A stretch of 64,000 nt of DNA from Pantoea septica (GTDB lineage Bacteria; Pseudomonadota; Gammaproteobacteria; Enterobacterales; Enterobacteriaceae): the NCBI RefSeq assembly GCF_002095575.1, contig NZ_MLJJ01000008.1:59936-123935 (forward strand). Direction: 5' to 3'. The notes under the pieces were generated by a model. It was not told the DNA's origin, made no database searches, and was given only the letters and a program-made list of their open reading frames with translations. Below, piece after piece: positions 53,227 to 63,741 of the stretch. The stretch's first letter is position 1. Each line of letters opens with the position of its first letter. A program made the translations under genes and the position numbers.

Positions 53227-54576
53227 ATGCTGGATAAAATTGTCATTGCTAACCGCGGTGAAATCGCGCTGCGTATTCTCCGCGCCTGTAAAGAGCTGGG
53301 CATCAAGACCGTGGCGGTGCACTCCACCGCAGACCGCGATCTGAAACACGTGCTGCTGGCGGACGAAACCGTCTGCATCGGCCCGGCGCAGTCGGTTAAA
53401 AGCTATCTCAACATCCCGGCGCTGATCTCTGCCGCCGAGATTACCGGCGCGGTCGCCATCCACCCCGGCTACGGCTTTCTCTCCGAGAACGCCGATTTTG
53501 CCGAGCAGGTTGAGCGTTCCGGCTTTATCTTTATCGGCCCGAAAGCGGACACCATCCGTCTGATGGGCGACAAAGTTTCCGCCATCACCGCGATGAAAAA
53601 AGCGGGCGTGCCGACCGTACCTGGTTCCGACGGCTCGCTGGGCGACGACATGGAGAAAAACCGCGCTATCGCTAAGCGTATCGGTTATCCGGTCATCATC
53701 AAAGCGTCCGGCGGCGGCGGCGGTCGCGGTATGCGCGTCGTGCGCAGCGATAAAGAGCTCGAGCAGTCCATCAACATGACGAAAGCGGAAGCCAAAGCGG
53801 CTTTCAACAACGACATGGTTTACATGGAGAAGTACCTCGAGAACCCGCGTCATATCGAGATTCAGGTGCTGGCCGACGGCCAGGGCAACGCGATCTATCT
53901 GGCCGAGCGCGACTGTTCCATGCAGCGTCGTCACCAGAAAGTGGTCGAGGAAGCGCCAGCGCCGGGCATTACGCCGGAACTGCGCCGCTATATCGGCGAG
54001 CGCTGCTCTAACGCCTGTATCGAAATCGGCTACCGCGGCGCAGGCACCTTCGAGTTCCTGTATGAAAACGGCGAGTTCTACTTTATCGAGATGAACACCC
54101 GTATTCAGGTCGAGCATCCGGTTACCGAGATGATCACCGGCGTGGATCTGATCAAAGAGCAGCTGCGCATCGCTGCCGGTCAGCCGCTCTCTATCAAGCA
54201 GGAAGACGTGATCATTCGCGGCCATGCGGTCGAGTGCCGTATCAATGCGGAAGATCCTAACACCTTCCTGCCGAGCCCGGGCAAAATCACCCGTTTCCAC
54301 GCGCCGGGCGGTTTTGGCGTGCGTTGGGAATCGCATATTTACGCAGGCTACAGCGTGCCGCCGTATTATGATTCCATGATCGGCAAGCTGATCTGCTATG
54401 GTGAAACCCGCGACGTGGCGATCGCCCGCATGAAAAATGCGCTGGCTGAGCTGATCATCGACGGCATCAAGACCAATATTGAGCTGCAAATGCGCATTAT
54501 GTCTGACGAATACTTCCAGCAGGGTGGCACCAACATCCACTATCTGGAAAAGAAACTCGGACTGTACGATAAGTAA
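53227..54576 (+). CDS. accC: Biotin carboxylase of acetyl-CoA carboxylase
   Basis: ATP-grasp enzyme that carboxylates the biotin on AccB with bicarbonate. 449 residues, as in E. coli. The N-terminal domain begins [20 protein letters not shown], the glycine-rich ATP loop is [12 protein letters not shown], and the catalytic region includes [19 protein letters not shown] and [17 protein letters not shown] strong terminator lies downstream, before yhdT. Confidence 0.98.
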   Translation: MLDKIVIANRGEIALRILRACKELGIKTVAVHSTADRDLKHVLLADETVCIGPAQSVKSYLNIPALISAAEITGAVAIHPGYGFLSENADFAEQVERSGFIFIGPKADTIRLMGDKVSAITAMKKAGVPTVPGSDGSLGDDMEKNRAIAKRIGYPVIIKASGGGGGRGMRVVRSDKELEQSINMTKAEAKAAFNNDMVYMEKYLENPRHIEIQVLADGQGNAIYLAERDCSMQRRHQKVVEEAPAPGITPELRRYIGERCSNACIEIGYRGAGTFEFLYENGEFYFIEMNTRIQVEHPVTEMITGVDLIKEQLRIAAGQPLSIKQEDVIIRGHAVECRINAEDPNTFLPSPGKITRFHAPGGFGVRWESHIYAGYSVPPYYDSMIGKLICYGETRDVAIARMKNALAELIIDGIKTNIELQMRIMSDEYFQQGGTNIHYLEKKLGLYDK

Positions 54577-54651
54577 GCGCAATAACAAGGGCGATGCAGG
54601 GGTCTTACAGACTGCTGACAGCGCCCAGGTTGGCACCTTGTCAACAAGACC

Positions 54652-54674
54652 AGGCCGGTGATACCGGCCTTTTT
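54652..54674 (+). terminator. Intrinsic terminator after accC
   Basis: AGGCCGGT and ACCGGCCT form an 8-bp stem with a 3-base loop, followed by TTTTTC and a further T-run. It ends 28 bases before yhdT, so yhdT-panF probably has partial read-through or its own promoter. Confidence 0.88.
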
Positions 54675-54701
54675 CATTTTTGTCGCCGTAGAGGTTGCAT
54701 A

Positions 54702-54944
54702 ATGGACTGGCGTTTTCTGCAAGCGAATAAAGAGGCGCGCTGGGCGCTCTACCTGACGCTCGCCTATCTGACCGTCTGGGGCGTCTCCGCGTGGCTGGGT
54801 GGCGACGAGGCCGGTTTGACCGGTCTGCCGCGTTGGTTTGAACTCTCCTGCGTGTTTGCCCCGCTGCTGTTTATCGTGCTGTGCTGGTTGATGGTACGTC
54901 TGGTGTTTCGCGATATGCCGTTAGAGGATAACGATGGAAAGTGA
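54702..54944 (+). CDS. yhdT: Small membrane protein YhdT
   Basis: 80-residue DUF997 protein with two transmembrane helices (LYLTLAYLTVWGVSAWL and ELSCVFAPLLFIVLCWLMVRLVF), the same length as in E. coli. It overlaps panF by 11 bases, which suggests coupling with the pantothenate transporter; its function is unknown. The ATG at 54702 gives MDWRFLQANKEARWAL as in the family. Confidence 0.93.
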   Translation: MDWRFLQANKEARWALYLTLAYLTVWGVSAWLGGDEAGLTGLPRWFELSCVFAPLLFIVLCWLMVRLVFRDMPLEDNDGK

Positions 54945-56370
54945 AATCATTCTTCCGCTGCTGGCTTACCTGGCGCTGATCGCCGGGCTGTCGGTGTTTG
55001 CCATGCGCAAACAGCGTAAGGGCAGTTTTCTCACTGAATATTTTCTCGGCAGCCGCTCCATGGGCGGGTTTGTACTGGCGATGACCATCACCACCACCTA
55101 TATCAGCGCCAGTTCGTTTATTGGCGGACCCGGCGCGGCCTATAAATATGGTCTCGGCTGGGTGCTGCTGGCGATGATTCAGGTGCCGGCGGTCTGGCTG
55201 TCGCTCGGCGTGTTGGGGAAGAAATTCGCTATTCTGGCGCGCCGCTATAATGCGGTGACGCTGAACGATATGCTTTATGCCCGCTATCGCAGCACGCTGC
55301 TGATCTGGCTGGCGAGCGTCAGCCTGCTGGTGGCCTTTATCGGCGCGATGACGGTGCAGTTTATCGGCGGCGCGCGACTGCTGGAGACCGCAGCGGGCAT
55401 TCCTTACGATACCGGCCTGCTGATTTTCGGCGGCACTATCGCGCTCTACACCGCCTTCGGCGGCTTTCGCGCCAGCGTGCTCAACGACGCTATGCAGGGC
55501 CTGGTGATGCTGGTGGGCACCTTTCTGCTGCTGTTCGCCGTGATTCACCAGGCGGGCGGGCTTGATACGGCGGTAACCAAACTGCGCGCTATCGATCCGC
55601 AGCTGGTGTCGCCGGAAGGGGTCGGCAACGTTATCAACCCGACGTTCCTCAGCTCCTTTGCGGTGCTGGTTTGCTTCGGCGTTATCGGCCTGCCGCACAC
55701 CGCCGTGCGCTGCATCTCGTATAAAGACAGCAAAGCGATGCATCGCGGCATTATTCTCGGCACCATAGTGGTGGTAGTGCTCATGCTCGGCATGCATCTG
55801 GCCGGCGCGCTCGGCCGGGCGATCCTGCCGGATCTCACTATTCCCGATCGCGTCATCCCGACCCTGATGATTACCGTGCTGCCGCCGATGGCTGCGGGCG
55901 TGTTTCTCGCCGCGCCGATGGCGGCGATCATGTCGACCATTAACGCGCAGCTGCTGCAATCCTCGGCTACCTTGATCAAAGATCTCTATTTGCGCATCGC
56001 GCCGCAGCAAAGTGAAAACGAATCACGCCTGCGCCTGCTATCCGGCACCATTACTTTCTTGCTGGGCGCGCTGCTGCTGCTGGCGGCGTGGAATCCGCCG
56101 GATATGATTATCTGGCTTAACCTGCTGGCCTTCGGCGGTTTGGAAGCCGTTTTCCTCTGGCCGCTGGTGCTCGGCCTTTACTGGTCGCGTGCCAACGCCG
56201 CCGGCGCCATCTCCGGCATGCTGGCGGGCGCCGGGAGCTACACGCTGCTTGCCAGCCTGAATATTGAATGGGGTGGCTTTCACCCTATCGTTCCGTCATT
56301 GACCATAAGCCTGCTGGCTTTTCTGGTCGGTAATCTGTTTGGCCGCGCGCCTGATGCCGCGCTGGAATAA
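54934..56370 (+). CDS. panF: Sodium/pantothenate symporter PanF
   Basis: Sodium-driven uptake of pantothenate, the precursor of coenzyme A; member of the sodium:solute symporter family. 478 residues (E. coli 483), about 13 transmembrane helices. Typical motifs are [39 protein letters not shown] in outline near the start and [29 protein letters not shown] later. It overlaps yhdT upstream and lies 11 bases before prmA. Confidence 0.96.
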   Translation: MESEIILPLLAYLALIAGLSVFAMRKQRKGSFLTEYFLGSRSMGGFVLAMTITTTYISASSFIGGPGAAYKYGLGWVLLAMIQVPAVWLSLGVLGKKFAILARRYNAVTLNDMLYARYRSTLLIWLASVSLLVAFIGAMTVQFIGGARLLETAAGIPYDTGLLIFGGTIALYTAFGGFRASVLNDAMQGLVMLVGTFLLLFAVIHQAGGLDTAVTKLRAIDPQLVSPEGVGNVINPTFLSSFAVLVCFGVIGLPHTAVRCISYKDSKAMHRGIILGTIVVVVLMLGMHLAGALGRAILPDLTIPDRVIPTLMITVLPPMAAGVFLAAPMAAIMSTINAQLLQSSATLIKDLYLRIAPQQSENESRLRLLSGTITFLLGALLLLAAWNPPDMIIWLNLLAFGGLEAVFLWPLVLGLYWSRANAAGAISGMLAGAGSYTLLASLNIEWGGFHPIVPSLTISLLAFLVGNLFGRAPDAALE

Positions 56371-56381
56371 AGAGAAACGCT

Positions 56382-57263
56382 ATGCCATGGATTCAAATCA
56401 AAATTAACAGTACCGGCGAGCACGCCGAATCCCTCAGCGATGCGCTGATGGAGAGCGGCGCGGTCTCCGTGACCTTTCAGGATACGCACGATAACCCGGT
56501 TTACGAGCCGCTGCCGGGCGAAACGCGCCTGTGGGGCGATACCGACGTGATCGGCCTGTTCGACGCGGAAACGGAGATGGAGGATGTGGTCGCAGAGCTA
56601 AGCCAGCATCCGCTGCTGGGATCCGGCTTCCGCCATAAGATCGAACAGATCGAAGATAAAGACTGGGAGCGCGAGTGGATGGATAACTTTCATCCGATGC
56701 GCTTCGGCGAGCGGCTCTGGATCTGCCCAAGCTGGCGCGACGTGCCGGATCCTGACGCCGTTAACGTAATGCTCGATCCGGGCCTGGCGTTCGGCACCGG
56801 CACTCACCCGACCACGTCGCTCTGTCTCACCTGGCTGGACGGCCTGGATCTGGTGGGCAAAACGGTGATCGATTTCGGCTGCGGTTCCGGCATTCTCGCG
56901 ATTGCCGCGCTGAAGCTGGGCGCGGCGCAGGCGATCGGCATCGATATCGATCCGCAGGCGATCCAGGCCAGCCGCGATAATGCGGAGCGCAACGGCGTCG
57001 CCGATCGCCTGTCGCTCTATCTGCCGCATCAACAGCCTGAGAACCTGCAGGCCGACGTCGTGGTCGCCAATATTCTCGCCGGTCCGCTGCGCGAGCTGGC
57101 GCCGCTGATTGGCGTGCTTCCGAAAGCGGGCGGCCATTTGGGTCTTTCCGGTGTGCTGGCCAGCCAGGCGGAGAGCGTTTGCGAAGCCTATGCCGACCGC
57201 TTCGCGCTCGATCCGGTGGCGGAAAAAGAGGAGTGGTGCCGCATCACCGGCGTGCGCCGCTAA
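56382..57263 (+). CDS. prmA: Ribosomal protein L11 methyltransferase PrmA
   Basis: Trimethylates ribosomal protein L11 at its N-terminus and lysines. 293 residues, as in E. coli. An N-terminal L11-recognition domain is followed by the SAM-binding domain with [38 protein letters not shown] and [15 protein letters not shown]. It follows panF by 11 bases and is closed by a terminator. Confidence 0.97.
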   Translation: MPWIQIKINSTGEHAESLSDALMESGAVSVTFQDTHDNPVYEPLPGETRLWGDTDVIGLFDAETEMEDVVAELSQHPLLGSGFRHKIEQIEDKDWEREWMDNFHPMRFGERLWICPSWRDVPDPDAVNVMLDPGLAFGTGTHPTTSLCLTWLDGLDLVGKTVIDFGCGSGILAIAALKLGAAQAIGIDIDPQAIQASRDNAERNGVADRLSLYLPHQQPENLQADVVVANILAGPLRELAPLIGVLPKAGGHLGLSGVLASQAESVCEAYADRFALDPVAEKEEWCRITGVRR

Positions 57264-57270
57264 TATAATC

Positions 57271-57299
57271 GCAGGTCGGTTACCCCGCCCTGCTTTTTT
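57271..57299 (+). terminator. Intrinsic terminator after prmA
   Basis: GCAGG and CCTGC, with an inner CGG/CCG after one mismatch, form an imperfect stem followed by six T. Confidence 0.75.
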
Positions 57300-57637
57300 C
57301 CTGGGCTAAACCAAAACGCGACCCACCCGTTAATTACGTTCAGGCCGCAATCAAATAGCGCAATAAAGCATCGCCAGGGCGTCATATCTTTGGTTAATTG
57401 CCTGATGTGGCGCTTTTTATGTTGTGATTTACGCCATGTTTTGAGAAAAATTTTTGTTCACAATTTCAGCGTATTTTTTTAAGTCACTGAATATTAATAA
57501 TAATTAAAAAATTGACTGCTGTTTAACCGTCTCTATCCCATCATTTACGACGAATTGTTCAAAGTTTGGCCTTTCATCTTCGGTAAAAAATGCGTAATAT
57601 ACGCCGCCTTGCGAACAGTTACGGTCACTTCTTCTTC
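57300..57637. other. AT-rich control region upstream of dusB-fis
   Basis: About 340 bases without a gene. The part at 57420-57540 is strongly AT-rich, as upstream of E. coli fis where Fis, CRP and IHF bind. I did not assign individual sites; the promoter is listed separately. Confidence 0.6.
57572..57600 (+). promoter_or_regulatory. dusB-fis promoter
   Basis: TTTCAT (-35, 57572-57577) and TAATAT (-10, 57595-57600) are 17 bp apart, followed by the GC-rich discriminator ACGCCGCC. This closely resembles the stringently controlled, growth-rate-dependent fis promoter of E. coli. Confidence 0.75.
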
Positions 57638-58603
57638 ATGCGCATTGGACACCACCAGCTACGAAATCGACTCATTGCTGCGCCGATGGCCGGAATTACC
57701 GACAGGCCGTTCCGCACGCTCTGTTTTGAGAATGGCGCCGGTATGGCGGTCTCCGAGATGTTGTCATCTAACCCTGAAGTCTGGGCCAGTGACAAATCCC
57801 GTTTGCGTATGGTGCACAGTGACGAGCCCGGCGTTCGCGCCGTGCAGATAGCAGGTTGCGATCCCGATGATATGGCGGCGGCCGCGCGTATTAACGTGGC
57901 GTCTGGCGCGCAGATCATCGATATCAACATGGGTTGCCCGGCCAAAAAAGTGAATCGCAAAATGGCAGGCTCAGCGCTGCTGCAGTATCCCGAGTTGGTG
58001 AAATCTATTCTCACCGCCGTGGTTAACGCAGTGGATGTGCCTGTTACGCTGAAGATTCGCACCGGCTGGGATACGGAAAACCGTAACTGTGTAGAGATTG
58101 CCCAATTGGCTGAACGCTGTGGCATTCAGGCTCTGACGATACATGGACGCACTCGTGCCTGCCTGTTCAACGGGGAAGCTGAATACGACAGCATTCGGAC
58201 AGTAAAGCAGAGTGTCACCATTCCCGTTATCGCGAATGGCGACATAACTGACCCGCATAAAGCCAGAGCCGTGCTTGACTATACGGGGGCCGATGCCCTG
58301 ATGATAGGCCGCGCGGCTCAGGGAAGACCGTGGATCTTCCGGGAAATCCAGCATTATCTGGACACTGGGGAGCTGCTTGCGCCGCTGCCGCTGGCAGAGG
58401 TGAAGCGTATGCTCGTTGCGCATATACGTGAGCTGCACGACTTTTATGGTCCAGGCAAGGGATACCGTATATCGCGAAAGCACGTCTCCTGGTATTTGCA
58501 GGAGCATGCCCCTAATGACCAGTTTCGGCGCACATTCAACGCCATAGAGGATGCCAGCGAACAGCTGGAGGCGTTGGAGGCATACTTCGAAAATCTTGCG
58601 TAA
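57638..58603 (+). CDS. dusB: tRNA-dihydrouridine synthase B
   Basis: FMN-dependent reduction of uridine 17 in the tRNA D-loop. 321 residues, as in E. coli. It has the TIM-barrel motifs [28 protein letters not shown] with the catalytic Cys near residue 100, [15 protein letters not shown] and [15 protein letters not shown]. The ATG at 57638 gives [12 protein letters not shown]; an in-frame ATG 16 codons earlier lies at the transcription start region and is rejected. It is co-transcribed with fis 24 bases downstream. Confidence 0.97.
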   Translation: MRIGHHQLRNRLIAAPMAGITDRPFRTLCFENGAGMAVSEMLSSNPEVWASDKSRLRMVHSDEPGVRAVQIAGCDPDDMAAAARINVASGAQIIDINMGCPAKKVNRKMAGSALLQYPELVKSILTAVVNAVDVPVTLKIRTGWDTENRNCVEIAQLAERCGIQALTIHGRTRACLFNGEAEYDSIRTVKQSVTIPVIANGDITDPHKARAVLDYTGADALMIGRAAQGRPWIFREIQHYLDTGELLAPLPLAEVKRMLVAHIRELHDFYGPGKGYRISRKHVSWYLQEHAPNDQFRRTFNAIEDASEQLEALEAYFENLA

Positions 58604-58627
58604 ACGAAATAAAGAGCTGAAAGAACT

Positions 58628-58924
58628 ATGTTCGAACAACGCGTAAATTCTGACGTACTGACCGTTTCTACCGTTAACTCACAGGATCAGGTGACGCAAA
58701 AGCCTCTGCGTGATTCGGTTAAACAGGCACTGAAGAACTATTTTGCTCAACTGAACGGTCAGGATGTTAATGACCTCTATGAGCTGGTACTGGCTGAAGT
58801 CGAGCAGCCCCTGTTGGACATGGTGATGCAGTATACCCGTGGCAACCAGACCCGTGCTGCGCTGATGATGGGTATCAACCGTGGTACTCTGCGTAAGAAA
58901 CTGAAAAAATACGGCATGAACTGA
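58628..58924 (+). CDS. fis: Nucleoid protein Fis
   Basis: Abundant growth-phase DNA-bending protein; activates rRNA promoters and stimulates site-specific inversion. 98 residues, as in E. coli. The flexible N-terminal arm ([19 protein letters not shown]) is followed by the dimer core and the C-terminal helix-turn-helix [21 protein letters not shown]. Its own promoter region lies upstream of dusB; a strong terminator follows. Confidence 0.98.
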
Positions 58925-58947
58925 TTTTTAGTTGATGCGGTAAATGA

Positions 58948-58972
58948 CGCCAGCCTGAGTGCTGGCGTTTTT
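58948..58972 (+). terminator. Intrinsic terminator after fis
   Basis: CGCCAGC and GCTGGCG pair across a 6-base loop, followed by TTTTTATTT. Confidence 0.92.
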
Positions 58973-59240
58973 ATTTGCGCAGCCTTTCGCAATAAAGCTG
59001 AAAGCGATGAAACAACTCGCTCGCAAATGGTAACCTTAGTTGCAATCGCGTCGGTGAAAATTACCTGCGCATTGATTCCTGTTCTTACCTGACGTCTCTT
59101 CCCTTTCCTTCGCGCGTTTCCCCGCAGCGCCAGCGCTGACGGCTGCTCAGTGATCTCCATTGCCGAAAAGCGTAACTCGCCTCGCGCTTACATTCTTTCC
59201 TGAGCTTTAGCTCACATTGCTTCCATATAGTGAAACTATT

Positions 59241-59287
59241 TGCACTAATTGTGATCGGGACGACTCGCTTTGCTTCCTTTTGGTGCG
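59241..59287. promoter_or_regulatory. Possible pair of NtrC enhancer sites
   Basis: TGCACTA-ATT-GTGATCG at 59241-59257 and TGCTTCC-TTT-TGGTGCG at 59271-59287 each keep one good half of the NtrC dyad TGCACYA-N3-TRGTGCA. They are 30 bp apart, about three helical turns, and lie roughly 100-150 bases upstream of the predicted start site. Weak individually; supported by the nearby sigma54 promoter. Confidence 0.4.
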
Positions 59288-59361
59288 CGATAGTAACGCT
59301 GCTTTCCTGATTCTTCAGATTAATAAGAGATCTTTCCAGCCCACTCACGTTTCTGCAAACC

Positions 59362-59377
59362 TGGCACTGGCTTTGCA
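59362..59377 (+). promoter_or_regulatory. Sigma54 promoter of the amino-acid ABC transporter operon
   Basis: TGGCAC-TGGCT-TTGCA matches the -24/-12 consensus TGGCAC-N5-TTGCW perfectly; the GG and GC elements are 10 bases apart. Transcription would start near 59388, about 84 bases before the first gene. E. coli yhdWXYZ is known to be nitrogen-regulated. Confidence 0.88.
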
Positions 59378-59471
59378 GTGCTATGCGTGGCTGACCGCCA
59401 CAGACAGGTAATAGCGCGCTGCAGAGCGCGCATCAAACATAACAAAATAATTACGCCACACAGGATGCTTT

Positions 59472-60497
59472 ATGAAAAAGATGATGCTCTCTACGTTGGT
59501 CGCCGCCGCTGCGCTCCTCGCGGTTACTCAGCAGGCGCACGCTGGCACCACGCTGGATGCGATTAAGAAGAAAGGTTTTGTGCAGTGCGGTATCAGTGAT
59601 GGTCTGCCGGGCTTCTCCTATGCTGACGCCAGCGGCAAATTCTCCGGCATCGACGTTGACGTCTGCCGCGCGGCAGCCGCCGCCGTTTTCGGCGACGCCA
59701 GCAAAGTGAAATATACGCCGCTGACCGCGAAAGAGCGTTTCACCGCGCTGCAGTCAGGCGAAGTGGATATTTTGTCGCGCAACACGACCTGGACTTCTTC
59801 GCGCGACGGCGGCATGGGCTTCCTGTTCGCTGGCGTGAACTACTATGACGGCATCGGCTTTTTGACTCACCAGAAAGCGGGCCTGAAAAGCGCGAAAGAG
59901 CTGGACGGCGCCACGGTCTGTATTCAGGCGGGCACCGATACCGAGCTTAACGTAGCGGACTTCTTCAAGGCCAACAAAATGCAGTACACTCCGGTGACCT
60001 TCGATCGCTCTGACGAATCCGCCAAAGCGCTCGACAGCGGTCGCTGCGATACCCTGGCGTCCGATCAGTCGCAGCTCTACGCGCTGCGTATCAAACTCGG
60101 CAAGCCGGACGAGTTCATCGTACTGCCGGAAGTGATCTCGAAAGAGCCGCTGGGCCCGGTCGTGCGTCGCGGCGACGATGACTGGTTCACCATCGTGAAG
60201 TGGTCGCTCTACGCCATGCTGAACGCGGAAGAGATGGGCATTAACTCGAAGAACGTCGATCAGATGACCGCCAGGCCGACCACGCCGGATATGGCGCACC
60301 TGCTGGGCGCGGAAGGCGACTTTGGCAAAGACCTGAAGCTCGACAACAAGTGGGCCTATAACATCATCAAGCAAGTCGGCAACTATCAGGAAGTGTTTGC
60401 CCGCAACGTGGGCAAAGACAGCGCGCTGAAGATTGCGCGCGGCCAGAACGCGCTGTGGAACCAGGGCGGCATTCAGTACGCCCCGCCGGTCCGCTAA
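59472..60497 (+). CDS. yhdW: General L-amino-acid ABC transporter, periplasmic binding protein (YhdW/AapJ)
   Basis: Captures amino acids in the periplasm for the YhdXYZ permease. 341 residues with signal peptide MKKMMLSTLVAAAALLAVTQQAHA, then the family 3 solute-binding fold: GFVQCGISDGLPGFSYADASGKFSGIDVDVCRAAAAAVFG in outline, LTAKERFTALQSGEVDILSRNTTWT and SDQSQLYALR. First gene of the four-gene yhdWXYZ operon, driven by the sigma54 promoter. AapJ-type systems from other bacteria take up many amino acids; the specificity here is not known. Confidence 0.93.
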   Translation: MKKMMLSTLVAAAALLAVTQQAHAGTTLDAIKKKGFVQCGISDGLPGFSYADASGKFSGIDVDVCRAAAAAVFGDASKVKYTPLTAKERFTALQSGEVDILSRNTTWTSSRDGGMGFLFAGVNYYDGIGFLTHQKAGLKSAKELDGATVCIQAGTDTELNVADFFKANKMQYTPVTFDRSDESAKALDSGRCDTLASDQSQLYALRIKLGKPDEFIVLPEVISKEPLGPVVRRGDDDWFTIVKWSLYAMLNAEEMGINSKNVDQMTARPTTPDMAHLLGAEGDFGKDLKLDNKWAYNIIKQVGNYQEVFARNVGKDSALKIARGQNALWNQGGIQYAPPVR

Positions 60498-60564
60498 TCA
60501 CACATGTTAACGGGACGTCGCGTTGCGCGGCGTCCTGCCTGCGTTTTGTCTCTGAGGTTTCAAC

Positions 60565-61743
60565 ATGTCACAACGCCCAAGCGTGAAAAGGGACATTTCA
60601 TTCGGTAATCCCGCGGTTCGCGCCTGGCTTTACCAGATTATCGCCATTGTTGCAGTGGTTATCGTGGTGGGCTATCTGATCCATAATACGATTATCAACC
60701 TTGCCAGCCGCGGCATTACGTCCGGATTCGGCTTTCTTGAGCGCAGCGCCGGTTTCGGTATCGTCCAGCATCTCATTGAGTACACCGAAGGCGACACCTA
60801 CGCGCGCGTGTTTCTGGTAGGCCTGACTAATACCCTGCTGGTCTCTGCGCTCTGCATTGTTTTCGCGTCGCTGCTGGGGTTTTTCATCGGCCTGGCGCGC
60901 CTGTCGGATAACTGGCTGCTGCGCAAGCTATCGACTATCTATATCGAGACCTTTCGCAATATTCCGCCGCTGCTGCAGATCTTCTTCTGGTACTTCGCGG
61001 TGCTGCGTAATCTTCCCGGCCCGCGACAGGCGTTAAGCGCGTTCGATGTCGCCTTCGTCAGCAACCGCGGACTCTATGTGCCCTGGCCGCAGTATACGCC
61101 AGGCTCCGGTCCCTTTATCGTTGCGCTGGCACTGGCCGCCGCCGGCAGCTATGCGCTGTTCCGCTATCATCGCAAATATCAGCTCAAGACCGGCCAGCTG
61201 CGCCGCACCTGGCCCGCCGCTCTCGCCATGTTCGTGCTGTTCCCTGCGGTGGCGCATCTGGGCTTCGGCGCCGCTACGCACTGGGACGTGCCTGCGCTGC
61301 GCGGCTTTAACTTCCGCGGCGGATTCGTCATGATCCCGGAGCTGGCGGCACTGACACTGGCGCTCTCTGTCTACACCTCGTCGTTTATCGCCGAGGTGAT
61401 CCGCGCCGGTATTCAGTCCGTGCCGCACGGCCAGCATGAAGCCGCTCGCTCGCTGGGCTTGCCCAACCCGGTGACGCTGCGTCAGGTCATTATCCCGCAG
61501 GCGATGCGCGTCATTATTCCGCCGCTTACCAGCCAGTACCTCAACATCGTGAAAAACTCCTCGCTGGCGGCCGCGATCGGCTACCCCGATATGGTGTCGC
61601 TGTTTGCCGGTACGGTGCTGAATCAGACCGGCCAGGCGATCGAAACTATCGCTATCACCATGGGCGTCTATCTGGTGATTAGCCTGGCGATTTCACTGTT
61701 GATGAATATCTATAACCGCAAAATTGCGCTGGTCGAGCGCTAA
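60565..61743 (+). CDS. yhdX: Amino-acid ABC transporter permease (YhdX/AapQ)
   Basis: First inner-membrane subunit. 392 residues, about eight transmembrane helices. The periplasmic insert before the core and the EAA loop (VPHGQHEAARSLGLPNPVTLRQVIIPQAMRVIIPPLTSQYLNIVKNSSLAAAIGY in outline) identify a polar-amino-acid (HisM-type) permease, the AapQ class. It lies 67 bases after yhdW and 9 bases before yhdY. Confidence 0.94.
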   Translation: MSQRPSVKRDISFGNPAVRAWLYQIIAIVAVVIVVGYLIHNTIINLASRGITSGFGFLERSAGFGIVQHLIEYTEGDTYARVFLVGLTNTLLVSALCIVFASLLGFFIGLARLSDNWLLRKLSTIYIETFRNIPPLLQIFFWYFAVLRNLPGPRQALSAFDVAFVSNRGLYVPWPQYTPGSGPFIVALALAAAGSYALFRYHRKYQLKTGQLRRTWPAALAMFVLFPAVAHLGFGAATHWDVPALRGFNFRGGFVMIPELAALTLALSVYTSSFIAEVIRAGIQSVPHGQHEAARSLGLPNPVTLRQVIIPQAMRVIIPPLTSQYLNIVKNSSLAAAIGYPDMVSLFAGTVLNQTGQAIETIAITMGVYLVISLAISLLMNIYNRKIALVER

Positions 61744-61752
61744 GAGAACGGG

Positions 61753-62859
61753 ATGACGATGTCTGTTACCACACACGAAGCCTCGCCGGCCGCCGCCACG
61801 CCGCTGAGCCGCGCCTGGATCTGGGCGCGAAAAAATCTCTTCTCCAGCTGGTTTAACACGCTGCTGACGCTGTTTTGCCTCTGGCTGATGTGGCAGGTGA
61901 TACCGCCCGCGCTGGAGTGGCTGGTATTCCAGGCGAACTGGATTGGCGAGACGCGCGCCGACTGCACCAGGGAGGGCGCATGCTGGGTGTTTATTCATGC
62001 GCGCTTCGGCCAGTTTATGTATGGACTCTATCCGCACGAGCTGCGCTGGCGTATTAACCTGGCGCTGGTGCTGGGCGTCGCCTCGATCGTTCCGATGTTT
62101 GTGAAATCTCTGCCGCATCGCGGACGCTATATCGCCTGCTGGGCGGTGATCTATCCCCTCGTCGTCTGGCTGCTGATGTATGGCGGCCTGTTTGGTCTGG
62201 AACACGTTGAGACGCGCCAGTGGGGCGGACTGACCTTAACGCTGATTATCGCCGCGGTCGGCATCGCCGGCGCGCTGCCGCTGGGCATTCTGCTGGCGCT
62301 GGGACGCCGCTCGCGTATGCCTGTCGTGCGTACGCTATCGATCATTTTTATCGAGTTCTGGCGCGGCGTGCCGCTGATTACCGTGCTTTTTATGTCGTCG
62401 GTGATGCTGCCGCTGTTTATGTCGGAAGGCACCAGCATTGATAAGCTGGTGCGCGCGCTGGTGGGGGTGATTTTGTTCCAGTCGGCTTACGTCGCCGAAG
62501 TGGTGCGCGGCGGTTTGCAGGCGCTGCCGAAAGGTCAGTATGAAGCGGCGGAGTCGCTGGCGCTCGGCTACTGGAAAACTCAGCTGCTGGTGATTTTACC
62601 GCAGGCGCTGAAGCTCACGATCCCCGGCCTGGTGAACACCATTATCGCGCTGTTCAAAGATACCAGTCTGGTGATCATTATCGGCCTTTTCGATCTGTTC
62701 AGCAGCGTGCAACAGGCTACCGTCGATCCCGCCTGGCTGGGGATGTCGACCGAGGGCTATGTTTTTGCCGCGCTGGTTTACTGGATTTTCTGTTTTAGCA
62801 TGTCGCGCTATAGCCAGCATCTGGAGAAGCGCTTTCACACCGGGCGTAAATCGCATTGA
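61753..62859 (+). CDS. yhdY: Amino-acid ABC transporter permease (YhdY/AapM)
   Basis: Second inner-membrane subunit. 368 residues (E. coli 367). It contains a fixed periplasmic segment ([30 protein letters not shown]) and the EAA loop ([39 protein letters not shown]). Two ATG codons (61753 and 61759) are possible starts; I kept the first. Its stop lies 8 bases before the yhdZ ATG. Confidence 0.94.
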   Translation: MTMSVTTHEASPAAATPLSRAWIWARKNLFSSWFNTLLTLFCLWLMWQVIPPALEWLVFQANWIGETRADCTREGACWVFIHARFGQFMYGLYPHELRWRINLALVLGVASIVPMFVKSLPHRGRYIACWAVIYPLVVWLLMYGGLFGLEHVETRQWGGLTLTLIIAAVGIAGALPLGILLALGRRSRMPVVRTLSIIFIEFWRGVPLITVLFMSSVMLPLFMSEGTSIDKLVRALVGVILFQSAYVAEVVRGGLQALPKGQYEAAESLALGYWKTQLLVILPQALKLTIPGLVNTIIALFKDTSLVIIIGLFDLFSSVQQATVDPAWLGMSTEGYVFAALVYWIFCFSMSRYSQHLEKRFHTGRKSH

Positions 62860-62867
62860 GGTTTTTC

Positions 62868-63626
62868 ATGACACAACATTCGCATCACGATTCAGCTTTG
62901 ATGATTTCGCTCGAGAACGTAAATAAATGGTATGGGCAGTTTCATGTCCTGAAAGATATTAACCTGCAGGTGAAGCCGCGCGAGCGCATCGTGCTTTGCG
63001 GCCCTTCCGGTTCCGGTAAGTCTACGACGATCCGCTGCATCAACCATCTGGAAGAGCATCAGCAAGGACGTATCGTGGTTGATGGCATTCATTTGAATGA
63101 TGATGTACGCAATATTGAACGCGTGCGTACCGAAGTAGGCATGGTGTTTCAGCACTTCAATCTTTTTCCGCACCTGACGGTGCTGCAGAACTGCACGCTG
63201 GCGCCTGTCTGGGTGCGCAAGACCGCGAAAAAAGAGGCAGAGGCCCTGGCAATGCACTACCTGGAGCGCGTACGCATCGCAGAGCATGCCCACAAGTTTC
63301 CGGGACAGCTCTCCGGCGGACAGCAGCAGCGCGTGGCGATTGCGCGTTCGCTCTGCATGAAACCGAAAATTATGCTGTTCGACGAGCCGACCTCCGCGCT
63401 GGATCCCGAGATGGTTAAAGAGGTGCTGGATACCATGATTGGGCTGGCGGAAGACGGCATGACAATGCTGTGCGTTACCCATGAGATGGGTTTTGCCCGT
63501 ACCGTGGCCGATCGCGTGATCTTTATGGATCGCGGCGAGATCGTAGAGATGGCACCGCCGGAAATCTTCTTTTCGAATCCGACGTCTGAACGTACGCGCG
63601 CGTTTTTATCGCAGGTTATCCATTAA
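62868..63626 (+). CDS. yhdZ: Amino-acid ABC transporter ATP-binding protein (YhdZ/AapP)
   Basis: ATPase subunit that powers uptake. 252 residues, as in E. coli. Walker [10 protein letters not shown] (about residues 45-53), Q-loop [16 protein letters not shown], signature [15 protein letters not shown], Walker [14 protein letters not shown] and H-loop VTHEMGFA are complete. The ATG at 62868 has TTGAGG upstream; an ATG 4 codons earlier overlaps yhdY and is less likely. A strong terminator follows. Confidence 0.96.
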   Translation: MTQHSHHDSALMISLENVNKWYGQFHVLKDINLQVKPRERIVLCGPSGSGKSTTIRCINHLEEHQQGRIVVDGIHLNDDVRNIERVRTEVGMVFQHFNLFPHLTVLQNCTLAPVWVRKTAKKEAEALAMHYLERVRIAEHAHKFPGQLSGGQQQRVAIARSLCMKPKIMLFDEPTSALDPEMVKEVLDTMIGLAEDGMTMLCVTHEMGFARTVADRVIFMDRGEIVEMAPPEIFFSNPTSERTRAFLSQVIH

Positions 63627-63646
63627 CGCTGAGCGCAGCATCAACG

Positions 63647-63671
63647 CCCCGGACCGGTTCCGGGGTTTTTT
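63647..63671 (+). terminator. Intrinsic terminator after yhdZ
   Basis: CCCCGG and CCGGGG pair across a 7-base loop, followed by six T. Confidence 0.9.
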
Positions 63672-63695
63672 ATGGGTGGAAAAGGCAAAACGCAG

Positions 63696-63733
63696 AAAAG
63701 AAAAAAGCCCTTTGCATAAGCAAAGGGCTTTTT
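63696..63733 (-). terminator. rRNA operon terminator
   Basis: AAGCCCTTTGC and GCAAAGGGCTT pair over 11 bp with an ATAA loop. On the minus strand TTTTTTCTTTT follows, just after the 5S gene; the plus strand also has a short T-run, so it is bidirectional. Confidence 0.93.
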
Positions 63734-63741
63734 CTTGTTTG

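Larger units (their letters stand above)
58925..59471. other. 547-base region between fis and the amino-acid transporter
   Basis: No gene is seen. It holds the fis terminator near its left end and, toward the right, NtrC-like sites and a sigma54 promoter for the transporter. In E. coli this interval contains yhdJ, yhdU, acrS, acrEF and yhdV, all absent here. Confidence 0.7.
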
